DNA from: Nemania diffusa
Lineage: Eukaryota > Ascomycota > Sordariomycetes > Xylariales > Xylariaceae
Reading direction: 5' to 3'
DNA: 64,000 bases
Assembly (NCBI GenBank): GCA_038501195.1
Contig: JBBPUQ010000005.1
Coordinates: 2,480,001-2,544,000 of the forward strand
Shown piece after piece: positions 33,651 to 43,631 of the stretch. Positions within the stretch are counted from its first letter, which is position 1. Every line of letters starts with the position of its first letter. A program made the position numbers and the translations under genes. Under the pieces are notes generated by a model. That model saw only the letters and a list, made by a program, of their open reading frames with translations, searched no databases and was not told the origin of the DNA.

Positions 33651-36072
33651 TCAATCATCAACATCTGTCCATCCCCATGCTCTCATCAACTGCTGTTGTA
33701 TGGCGGCTGTGGGACGTGCATGGGCCGTCTCGGTCTTCTTAAGAAACCCAGCCAAGGCTTCTTGGTCGCTCCTCTCGCTAAAATGGTCTCCAACTAGATA
33801 ATAACAACAATCAACGGGATGTCTCTAGGGTGCAGCATGATATACTTACACATGGCAATGCCGATACAAGCCGTAAACATGGCTGGTGGCGTCCATTGGT
33901 TGCTAATTCCAAGCCCGCACAACTCTCGCATGAGCGCCTCGATGCGTTGCTTTGTTTTATTAGTAATTACGCATGGCAGGATGTCCATATCCCGATTCCT
34001 AGCTTACCGTCATTTTCATCATTGCGGCTCGGCGATTTGTGCCTACACGGGGTATAGAAGGGTCAAATTGGACCAGAAACAGCTGGGCTAGGAGGTGATG
34101 TTGGATCCCGAGAACTAAGTAATTCCCAGCCGTCAGCACGATGACATATGCGTATGATGTGTGGCGATAGGGTAACCCACTATGACAGCTAGATCCATGC
34201 CAAATTTCCGGGAACGCCCCAGACCCCGTCCCCGTCCCCTCTCTGTAGAAGAAGGGATTGAACGAGGGAGGTCTCGCTCGAGTCCAGCTCTCGGCCGCGT
34301 CATTAAGTGCGTTCCATCGCCGAGTAGTGAGGGGGATATCGCCGAAACAGGCATTCAAGATATCGGCCAGGAGGATAATGGCACGATTTGACCATGTATA
34401 GTCTTCTGCCGGATCCAGTGATCGGTCCACAATGCATTCATCCAAGTTCAGTTTCACGCGTTGCTGGGTAAGGATCGCGATATATATCTCCTGCCGAAGT
34501 CCTACCCAGAACGATGCTGCGCTCAAACTGCCTGGCACCATGTACTGATCTCTCGCGTTCACGAATGCGTGAATGCCTAGGAGATGACTATAGTTGTCTT
34601 GCCCAGTAAGAGACCCTATGGTTTTCGTTAGCAGGCCGCGGCTACAGTAGTCTTGGATCCCTCCCTACCATCCATTTCTTCGAGCATGCGCAGAATAATC
34701 GTCGCCGCAAATAGATTTTCGTCGGCGACAGCGGAAGAGTGATTCATCATTGGGATGAGGTATTTGAGGCATTCGTCGTGATATCGGTTCGATGCTAACG
34801 GATCGAAGTCGGTAGTATGACTAAGATGCCTCGCTGCAATGGCCAAAATTGCGTTCAACAGAGTATGACAGGTGCTGGCCCGCTCAGGCACGATCAGTTC
34901 AAAATGCTGGAGCGGATCACAGCAATCTAGCTGTTGCTGCTGTTAGCGAATGCAGTTTATCGGGCTCATTACCCCAACGGTAAACCGGTCACTTACACAG
35001 ACGGCTATTTTCTGGATATAATGACGAAATAGGATAGCCTCCGTTCGGTCCTTCAGAGGCAACACAGCTGCGTCATAGAAATGTGAAGTTAACACGTTCC
35101 CATGAGGCGGTGTATGTGAATTCAGGTTCTGCTGTGGATGTTGCATAGTGTGGTTACTGCGATGGTGTTCGGTGTTCAAAGGAGGATGATCATGGGCTAT
35201 TAATGGCCCTGGTCTCGGGTACGGGGGGTCACGGTCTCGCATGGGGTTTTGCAAGACTATCTCGGCCGGTGAGTGACTCGACCGTTTGTTTTTTGAGGCC
35301 TCAGCCAATGTTGGAACATAAATCCCTGGTGAGGCCGACTCTGATCCGTCGAGATGCCTGTCGTCGACATAGAAGTCGTGTCGAGATGCTTCATCATCAG
35401 GTGAATTCCCTGCCATCAGATACTGAGTCTCGTCTACATATATCACTATTGACTTCTTTAGTGTCTAGTTCTCAATAACAGTCAATACACAAGGACATTT
35501 ACATCTCCTTGGCGGCCGAAGCCATTTCTGGCTCTCGCCGAACTTGGTTCCTACAGGATATAGTTAGAACTTAGGGCTTTCGCGAGAAGTAGAACCCAAC
35601 CCATTTACCTATGCTAGACTTGAACTTGAAAGAAAGCTTGCACTCGCGGCCTGCTCGGACGCATCGACCACATCTTGGAATATCACGGTCACCTATGAAT
35701 TCGACTGATCAATACGCTAGAATGTATTAGAGGCTGCGGTTGATGAGGCATACATTTTAAGTGATGTTCACGACACGTTACGCTGTTATTAAAGATACGT
35801 GGTTAGCAATATAGAGTAGAGTTTCAATTAGGGTCCTCTCTACCAAGCGGTGAATTATGATGAAATGAGATAAGATGAGATGAGATTAGATGTATTCTGT
35901 CTGTAACTGGCTCTCCTCGAACGTGTAGAGATGAGCGATAATAGCCTACGAAATTCTTCTACTTGACAGACCTTCAAAAAAAAAAAAAGGGTGTATTACA
36001 AGAAAGACAAAAGCAGTGGTAGGAGACGTACCATGGTGTAGCCAACAACGCAGCCTGATTGGATGAGGGCAT
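33651..36072 (-). CDS. Zn2Cys6 fungal-specific transcription factor
   Basis: Nine exons: 36072-36032, 35782-35754, 35692-35609, 35550-35503, 35445-34997, 34930-34669, 34615-34008, 33949-33850 and 33793-33651. Together they make 587 residues, every junction in phase. The splicing assembles a full binuclear cluster from four exons: the first Cys codon is split TG|C, then CVTCREHHLKCDRDIPRCGRC and VRAGREC follow, giving CX2CX6CX6CX2CX6C. Next comes KFGESQKWLRPPRRLIYVDE, a block seen in ARCA-like regulators, then a His/Pro-rich linker. The fungal TF homology region has LLNAILAIAARHLS, YHDECLKYLIP and FVNARDQYMVPGSLSAASFWVGLRQEIYIA (split by codons, ending near 34470). The first intron is about 250 bp and the first exon only 41 nt, so automated callers will tend to miss the DNA-binding domain. 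A likely local regulator of MIOX and the transporter. Confidence 0.88.
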
Positions 36073-37212
36073 TCGCGATGTCGTCGATGGAGATGTTATG
36101 GGCTCGGGTATAGGCTTGGCAACGTGGTGTTGGTAGTGCCGATAAGTCTATAGATAGTATAGTCATGAATGATGATTGTGTCTCCAAGGTTACTCCAACA
36201 AACTGGCTCGAGTTGTCTTCTGGACCGACATGGACAAAACCGGCGAAAAAGATTGAGGGATGTGAGGGGTCCCCGGGTTTTGTCAGAGAGATTATGGGGT
36301 ACTCCCCATACTAATAACGGTAGACAGCCTCGGCCAAGAGTTCACGGCCGCGAGAAGAGACGTGCTGTCCTTGTCGCCTGGCATATCCTACTAATACTAT
36401 TGGACATCGTGTGGTCACTAGGACGGACCTTGGTAGATATTAGTGTGATCCGAACCACGTACCACAGGTATTTCTCAGCACACATGTAACACGGTAGGCC
36501 ATGTACTCTTTCTTCTGTAGGTCTTCTGTATAGTTACTAGATAGCACGTAGGCGAATGACAGGCGAATGAGATTGAGCCAATCGCCAATCACCAATCTTA
36601 GACAAATAGACTCGAATTCTGCGGTGTAGACTAGGTGGTGTATAGGTTAGGTACGCAGTAGACTAACCTAGAAAGTACTTGTATGAAAAGAGTGTGGTAG
36701 GGATCTGGTTTAGTCTTTGTTCTGGTCCAGGTCCGGCCAAGGAAGCGACATCGTGACCAACCACCTGGTTCGGGCTTTCAGTCCTGATTCGTTTCTCCTC
36801 CCTCTGCCCAGTCCGCGCAGTCCCCAACGTTCGTCTTCCCCGCAAAACTCCACTTGGGCGTGATGAATGGGGATGGCGAGAACAAGGATCTCGTGGGGAT
36901 TCGGCAAATCAGCGAAGGGCAATTATGATTTTGTGTAGCCCCTTGTGTTTGTCGCTGGTCTCGCTCGAGATCCGGGGGTGACTAGGTGACGACCACTTCA
37001 CCGGTCCGCCGCATATAAAGTTCCATCTTGAGTTCGGTCAACGAATGCTTGTTTGTTGGTATTCTCCAGGCCTCTCTCCCCCCGCGCGCACACACACATA
37101 CTCTCCCTCTCCCCCTGAACTGCGGCTCGGTCTCGACCTCGACCCGTTCCCACCACGGCGAAGCCCACATTAAATTCACCCTAAGCCACAGCACTACTGG
37201 ACGTTAGACACG
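36073..37212. promoter_or_regulatory. 1.1-kb divergent promoter of TF and MFS transporter
   Basis: Non-coding stretch between two outward-facing genes. It contains a CGGTCCG element (37002-37008) six bases before a TATAAA (37014-37019), a (CA)n tract at 37089-37098 and CT-rich leader DNA up to the start at 37213. Confidence 0.55.
37002..37019 (+). promoter_or_regulatory. CGG-N1-CCG element and TATA box of the transporter
   Basis: CGGTCCG is an inverted CGG pair with a one-base spacer, the type of half-site arrangement bound by Zn2Cys6 dimers. TATAAA starts six bases after it, about 195 bp before the transporter ATG. Binding by the adjacent factor is inference. Confidence 0.4.
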
Positions 37213-39507
37213 ATGGCGGTGGGTACAGATGAGAAGAATTTCCATCTTGCTACCAACAACGACGAAAAGCCGTCTCCAGTGCAGCAGGCCCCCAGGCCCA
37301 CCACGGAATCCGGGGAGAACGATGAGTCTGACGAGAAGAGCGCCATGGACGACCTGATTCGCAATGCTCGTCTGGCTACCGAGAAGGAGCACAGCATGAG
37401 CCTGCTGCAGGGCATCAAGCTCTACCCCAAGGCCATTGGATGGAGCATTCTCATTTCCACATGCATTGTCATGGAGGGATATGATGTGGCCCTGATCAAC
37501 AACTTCTACGGCAACTCGCAGTTCAACAGGAAATATGGAGAGCCCTATGTCACGAGCGAGGGCGGCATAGATTACCAGGTCTCGGCAGCGTGGCAGGCCG
37601 GACTAAGCAACGGTGCAGTTGTGGTGAGTTGAATAACGTTAACCTTCTACCCCCCCCCTTTCGGGTCGGCCCTGGTTCTGTAGCAGGGCTCTCAGAGCCT
37701 TGTCCTGTCTCTATTTCCGAGGGGTTTCGGAAGGGATCGAGGTTTTGCAAAGGCCCCTCTAGAGTAGACTCTACTCTTCGTTTCCGAGAAAAAAAAATAA
37801 GATAAGTGGCGCTAACTACGCCCCTTGGTCACTATAGGGCGAGATCATCGGCTTGACGATCAATGGCTACATATCTGAGCGGTTTGGGTACCGCTACACC
37901 GTCGTCGCTTGCCTGACGCTGCTCGCGGGTTTTGTGGCTATATTCTTCACGGCGCAGAATGTCATCCACCTCCAGGTCGCCGAGATCCTGTGTGGCATAC
38001 CGTGGGGTGTCTTCCAGACTATTACGATCACGTATGCATCTGAAGTCTGCCCTGTCGCGCTCCGTGGATACTTGACTACGTATATCAACGCCTGCTGGGG
38101 CTTCGGTCAGCTTATTGGTATCGGCGCCATAGTCGGGAATAGTTGGAGACACGACGAGTGGGCATATCGAATCGTTAGTCTACGTGCGGTGACCTAGCCT
38201 CTGGCGACGTGCTGACAATCTGTGCAGCCATATGCCCTCCAGTGGATTTGGCCGGTGCCGCTGATCATCGGGATCCTCCTCGCGCCCGAAAGCCCATGGT
38301 GGCAAGTTCGCCACGGACGACTAGATGAAGCTAAGAAATCGCTCCTCCGCCTAACCAGCTTGAATCGAGAGACAGATTTCGACGCCGACGAAACAATTGC
38401 TATGATGGCACACACCACTGCTCTCGAGGCCAAAGTCAGTCGCATTTCCATGGCTATAGTGGCCGGCACGAGATGAAGCTAATTTGTTGCAGGTCACGAA
38501 GGGTGCCAGCTACTGGGATTGCTTCAAGGGAGTCGATCTACGTCGCACCGAGGTAGGCTGACATGACCGAGCGCTCTGATGATTATTCTTGTCAGCTGAC
38601 ATGTTTAGATTGTGTGCATGTGCTGGGCGATCCAAAATCTGAGCGGAAACTCCTTCTCCAACTATTCGACCTACTTCCTCCAGCAGGCAGGATTGAGCGA
38701 GAGCAAGGCCTACTATTTCGCCCTTGGCCAGTATGGAATCAACAGCGTTGGCGTATTGGGTGCCTGGACACTGATCACCCTTGGATACGGACGGAGGTAT
38801 GTCGACCACGGCTCGTCGTTGGCGGGTGTCTGGTGTTTAACGACTTCTTAGGACTCTCTACGTTTCTGGCCTGGCTATGCTTTTCGTCATCCTTCTGGTT
38901 CTCGGCTTCCTCCGCCTTGCTCCAGACAGGAACGCGGCCTCGCTGGCCACCGGGTCGATTTTGCTGGTCTGGGCCTTGATTTACCAGCTGACTGTCGGCA
39001 CCGTATGCTATTCCTTGGTCGCGGAGATCTCCTCCAGGCGTTTGCAGATCAAGACGGTCGTGCTCGGCCGGATTTTATAGTAAGTGCCATGCTGCATGAC
39101 GGGCGTCCGCGACACGCTAACTCGAGAATAGTAACATCGTGGGCATTGTGGCTGGCGTTATCACGCCATACATGCTCAACCCCACGGCATGGAACTGGGG
39201 CAACTATGCTGGCTTTTTCTGGGTAAGTCTATCAGCACTGGCAATCTGGCTGCGAGATCTTTGTGGCTGACCGTCTGTCCAGGCTGGATCGTGCTTCTTC
39301 TGCCTGATCTACACATACTTCCGAGTCCCAGAACCCGCTGGACGTACCTTTGCCGAACTGGACATGCTCTTTGAAAAAGGAGTCAGTGCTCGGAAGTTCG
39401 CTTCAACCAAGGTCGATGTGTTCTCTGAAGAGATCCGCGGCGACGCTATGGACCAGTATCAGGACCAAATCGCCATCACCCACGTAGAGCATGGGAAGAC
39501 GGCCTAA
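37213..39507 (+). CDS. MFS sugar transporter, alpha-glucoside/polyol permease type
   Basis: Eight exons (37213-37623, 37838-38173, 38228-38434, 38493-38552, 38609-38796, 38852-39079, 39132-39222, 39283-39507) give 581 residues. A polar cytosolic N-terminus of about 85 residues precedes the first membrane helix ([21 protein letters not shown]). Sugar-porter signatures follow in order: [45 protein letters not shown] after helix 6, GYGRRTLYVSG, and [17 protein letters not shown] at the end, the conserved PEPxGRTFxELDxLFE block of fungal maltose-type permeases. Twelve helices are expected. The family moves alpha-glucosides, hexoses or polyols with protons at the plasma membrane. Given its place beside MIOX, inositol or a related compound is a candidate substrate (inference). 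Two donors are non-consensus (GTTAGT, GTCAGT) but keep frame. Confidence 0.92.
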
Positions 39508-39674
39508 GAGGCTTGATGGATTTTTGTTTTTTTTTTGTAATTCAAGAGAGGGCATGCGATACATGAGGTGAGGACTTGCGCCAGCTTGAGTAGCCGTGAG
39601 GAAGTTCTTGGTATGGGGTGTGTTCTGTATGTGTATTTGAAGCTCGATACCCATATATAATTCCATTGATGATG

Positions 39675-39700
39675 ATTATTATTATTATTATTATTATTAT
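39675..39700. repeat. (ATT)n microsatellite in 3' region of transporter
   Basis: About eight att units in a row, followed by ctccatctccatc. Confidence 0.85.
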
Positions 39701-40076
39701 CTCCATCTCCATCTAGATCTATTAGACCGCAGGTAGACAATGGGAGAGTGCACATATAAGGAGAGGAACATTTGAATCTCATAGCTGTATTCACTTATAT
39801 ACATATATGAGTACGAAAAGCCCATTTGCACCATGAACCAAGATATGCGCGATGCAACTACCTATCCAGTCGTTTGCTATGTTATGTATTACCGAGTATC
39901 TTTGCCGCGATTCTTACTCGATCCTGTAGACAGTAGTACCTGTGACGGAAAGATGCTGGCTACCAGGTCGGCAGCACGCATTATCTATGCGTACCTCCAT
40001 CCTACATACCTAGCTTACACACGCAACATATAGTGTGCGGTGCGGGGTCTGAGGGGAATGGCACTCTGATATTACT

Positions 40077-40096
40077 ATCTATCTACCTAGGTAGAT
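40077..40096. repeat. 20-bp perfect palindrome centred on CCTAGG
   Basis: Reads CTATCTACCTAGGTAGATAG on both strands. It is a clear example of the dispersed TACCTAGGTA motif. Confidence 0.8.
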
Positions 40097-40210
40097 AGCC
40101 GCGGGTTCAGAGATGCATATCTCTTTTACCAAAATCTTGCCTGTTCCCACTAAGGTACTTACTCAACTTACTCAGATTACTATCGCGTGTTAGAAATAAT
40201 CGATGTTACA

Positions 40211-41067
40211 ATGGACAATGTCCAATCGCAAGCTGGCCAAGCAGCTGTCCTAGACCTGGAGAAGGTAAGTTTTATCAACATCTTTTTTTCTTCTTTTTTT
40301 TTGGTCCAACCGCTATCCCGGGCACTCAGTGGTTGGGATTGCTCTGACTCGGTCCGGACTTCAAGAGCCTTGTATACTACCAGAGCCCCCCAACCGGAGT
40401 TTACACCAGGGGGTTTATATGTAGGTAACTAAATATCGAGTTTATAGTGGCCGACAGCACAAAAGCTAGTGAAGCGGTGCAGCGAGTTCTTCGCCGAGGT
40501 CGAAGATCTGTAAGTCGAGCGTCGGCCCATCTCTCTCCCTCCCAGGATATGATGTAGTACTACTCTCACTCGACAGCACAACTAACATGACGTGATCAAA
40601 GCACACCGGGGAAAGAGCTCGAAGAGAGGCTAAACCAGCACTACGGACCGGGCAACCCATACTACGAGGACCTATGTGATCTCGTACGCCAGGGGCTCAC
40701 GGAGGGATGGGTCGCCGAGACGGAGCTGGGCCACGGGAGCATGTACCGGCGCGGCAAGATAGCGGTGCCGAGTGCGGAGACGCGCTTCTTCAGCATCACC
40801 ACCGTGTACATGGAGAGCGAGGACGTCTTCGCGGGCCAGTACCACGCGCACCCCTACGGCGAGATCAACTGCGTCGTCCAGGTCGACGAGACGGCCGAGC
40901 TGGAGGGCATGAACGGATGGCGGGGTGCTGGATGGACGTCGCCGGGGCCGGGCACACATCACTATCCTCGTGTTCGCAAGGGCGCGCTTGTCGCGCTGTT
41001 CTTCCTCCCCGCCGGGCGTATATCGTACAAGGCGACGCCGGATATGAAACAGCCCGCCACCGTCTGA
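40211..41067 (+). CDS. 4-hydroxylaminobenzoate lyase-like (DUF4863) protein
   Basis: Exons 40211-40264, 40448-40509 and 40602-41067 give 193 residues. The N-terminus is helical and charged (WPTAQKLVKRCSEFFAEVED). The conserved domain begins at YYEDLCDLVRQGL and continues through EGWVAETELGHGSMYRRGKI, QYHAHPYGEINCVVQVDE, GWRGAGWTSPGPGTHHYPRV and GALVALFFLPAGRISY. These motifs fit the family containing bacterial PnbB, 4-hydroxylaminobenzoate lyase of p-nitrobenzoate breakdown. The paired His residues (HAHPYGEIN, HHYPRV) suggest a small metal-binding beta-barrel, cupin-like. The fungal substrate is unknown to me. It is co-oriented with and 700 bp after the transporter, so it may belong to the same metabolic locus, but this is weak evidence. 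Confidence 0.75.
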
Positions 41068-41532
41068 TCTGAAGGAGTAAAGCTGTTTGGCGTATGGAAG
41101 AATAGCGACCTCCCGTTCCCGTTCCGGCTCTGGTTCTGGTTCCGGTTCCAGTTCCACGGAGTGCCGCCTCAAAATTGACATGGCACTTGAGCGCTCATCG
41201 GATATAGCGGCTGGGAAGTTATGGTCTTATCTGGTGGTTTATTGCAAAAGGATACCTATGGCTGTAGGCAACAAGTATCGTACAGGCGCTGTTCTCTCCA
41301 TGTGCTCTTACCACTACTACCACCACTACTACCACCACCATGTACTCAATTATTGACGATCCCGGGACGACAGCGTTGGAGCCCAATTAGCCCAACGGGA
41401 ATCCTCGGGCGACAAGATACTCCGGTATATGGGCTATGCCTCATGAATACTCGTCTTCGTATTCATCATGGTGGCCACACTCGGTTAGGTATCCTTAGTT
41501 GTCGTATATATTCGTTCCATTCTGCCCGCATA

Positions 41533-41581
41533 AGCTGCTGCTGCTGCTGCTTCTTCTTCTTCTTCTTCTTCTTCTTCTTTC
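41533..41581. repeat. GCT then TTC trinucleotide microsatellite
   Basis: Six or so gct units pass into about ten ttc units. It lies just downstream of the PET117 stop codon, in its presumed 3' UTR. Confidence 0.85.
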
Positions 41582-41593
41582 TAACAACAACGA

Positions 41594-41943
41594 TTACCGG
41601 TTCGGCAATGCTTTGTTAGGTAGATCAGCTGCTGACTGCGACACAGTCTGGCCCCTCTTGTATTCTTCCTCCAGTGCCTTCTGCAGGTCGAAGTCGAGCT
41701 GTCGTTCCCGTTTTATGCGTTGCTGTTCCATGTCGCGAACAACGCCCTGGTGCATGGCCTTGATGTAGAAAGGTTAGGAATACTCCTCTGTGAGAGTTGA
41801 CTGCAGATTGGAGTTGGAGTCTGGATCGCCTGTAGCGCAAAACACACCTCTTTCTCGATTTTCTGCTGGAAGTGCACCAACACCACCGTGCTTACTGCGA
41901 ACAGCGATGTGCCCAGCAGCGTAAGTTTCGAGGCGCGCGACAT
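41594..41943 (-). CDS. PET117: Cytochrome c oxidase assembly factor PET117
   Basis: Exons 41943-41848 and 41758-41594 give 86 residues. The N-terminal helix (LTLLGTSLFAVSTVVLVHF) is a membrane anchor. After QQKIEKEAMHQGVVRDMEQQ comes a long charged helix (RIKRERQLDFDLQKALEEEY) and a short polar tail. This is the Pet117 pattern: a mitochondrial inner-membrane protein needed with Pet191/Cox15 for complex IV assembly, in particular haem a maturation. The intron is 89 bp with a plain GTGTGT donor. It is divergent from VMA10. Confidence 0.9.
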
Positions 41944-42519
41944 GCTAGGGACACAGGAACGACCGGCGATCGCTCGACAAGATGGTGGGAAATATATAAA
42001 TAACGAGTGACTCGCTTAACTTAGGTAGTCATCCTCTCTTGTTCGGCCAACGGCAAGCTTCAGCGATGTTACTTACAAGCTAGTGGATCACCTAAGTGGT
42101 ATAGAGAGGTTCTAGACTACCTACAGAATAAAGAGCTCTACTTACCTAGGTACAAGGTAATCGCTGAGCGTCCTCTGCCCCCTTGTCCAGTGCTGTGCTT
42201 AAGTGCTGTATAGTACCTGTAGCCATCGCATGTTAGTGGCCAGGTACCTATGTTCACTGCTGCCTTATCCACCCTTAGGTAGTGAGCCACAAGATCCCCG
42301 ATACCGATCGCATCTGATTAGCTGTACCTACCTACCTACCTAGGTACTTGTCGCCTGGCTGCATCAACTAAGCAACCCACTTACTTCCCTCTCCTAACGC
42401 AAGATAGCTTCCCCTTCGTTCTCATCATCGCGACCGACAGCCCCTTACTCTTCGCCCCCGGTCGATATATCGCACAGATAATAGCCACTCGCTTAAGCCC
42501 CCTCTCACCAGCCGCCATC
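41944..42519. promoter_or_regulatory. Divergent promoter of PET117 and VMA10
   Basis: Packed with TACCTA/TAGGTA tracts (about 42010-42340). No reading frame. CT-rich leader before the VMA10 start. Confidence 0.55.
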
Positions 42520-43353
42520 ATGGTATGCTTTTCAGACGGAATTGGTTCCCCTATGTGCGGTGATATAAGATAAAGCTAACTAGGTATCAACCACAGTCGG
42601 CTCAGAATTCAACGGGCATCCAGACCTTGCTCGATGTACGCGCTCGTCTTTCCGTTACACGATCGACCTCTGTTTGGTCTCATATGCAGTCTTCGTAGCC
42701 GATAGAGCTAATGCTCCCCTTCGATATAGGCAGAGAGGGAAGCCTCCAAGATTGTCCAGAAAGGTATGGCTTGAACCCCTCCTATGCCTCCCTCACTGCG
42801 TAGATCAACAAGCTGACATGACCTAGCTCGTGAACGTATGTATATGCAGACCGAAGCTCCTTTCGCCCCCCCCAACGGCACGCCATTCTACATCAGAAAC
42901 AGTCGACTAACCCAGATTCTTCTCCCTACGAATAGTTCGAACGAAACGTGTACGCGAAGCTCGAGATGAAGCCAAGAAGGAGATAGACGCCTACCGGAAA
43001 GCAAAAGAGGAAGAGTTTAAGAAGTTCGAGGCTGAGGTCAGTAGCAATTCTCTGCCTCCCTGTTTTTCTGCTGCGAGCTATGGCTGCTCGGGTCTTCGAT
43101 TTTGGGGAGGCGCTATCAAAGGCGGGACGGAAAACATTGTACACCAACCATGACTTGACAGCTAAGTACTGACGTGCGGATCCCCCGACAGCACACGAAA
43201 GGCAACAAACAAGCCGAGGACGAAGCCAATAAGGAAGCCGACGGGAATATTAAGGAGATACAGGCATCTGGGAAGAAGAACCAGTCTGGGGTTGTCGCAG
43301 ACCTCCTGAAAGGGGTTTTGGATGTGAAGCCTGTCCCCCCTTCCGCCGACTAG
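42520..43353 (+). CDS. VMA10: V-type ATPase subunit G (Vma10)
   Basis: Six exons: 42520-42522, 42597-42635, 42730-42763, 42828-42836, 42936-43036 and 43192-43353. They sum to 115 residues, the normal length. Subunit G is part of the peripheral stalk of the vacuolar proton pump and pairs with subunit E as a coiled coil. The sequence shows the conserved start (GIQTLLDAEREASKIVQKA), then a long charged helix (KRVREARDEAKKEIDAYRKA and KEEEFKKFEAEHTKGNKQAE) and a hydrophobic end (GVVADLLKGVLDV). The first coding exon is only the ATG, and exon 4 is a 9-nt microexon coding the ARE stretch. Without it, the family's spacing between KIVQK and the RTKR region is lost. The stop lies 279 bp from the CTNNBL1 stop. 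Confidence 0.92.
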
Positions 43354-43631
43354 AGCTCTCGTCAACTGGCATTCCCCTGGCAACACACCACAACCCGTCG
43401 TGAGTAGTCGACACCTAGGACGACTAAGCAAGACGATAGAAATACCCATCCACTCGGGGACGTTCTCTATGCTGGGATAGCTGCAAGCGGTTGCTTAGGA
43501 ATTCTGGTATGCTGAGCAAGATCTCCGGGGCCACACTGTGGAGAACATAATTAGAATAGGCCTCTTTTTTGAAGAAGAAGCTGGACTTGGGAGTCGGCAT
43601 ATAGTATTCGTTGTTCCTCTCAAGCTCACCC
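43354..43631. other. Convergent 3' region VMA10/CTNNBL1
   Basis: Short shared 3' UTR region. No feature seen. Confidence 0.5.
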
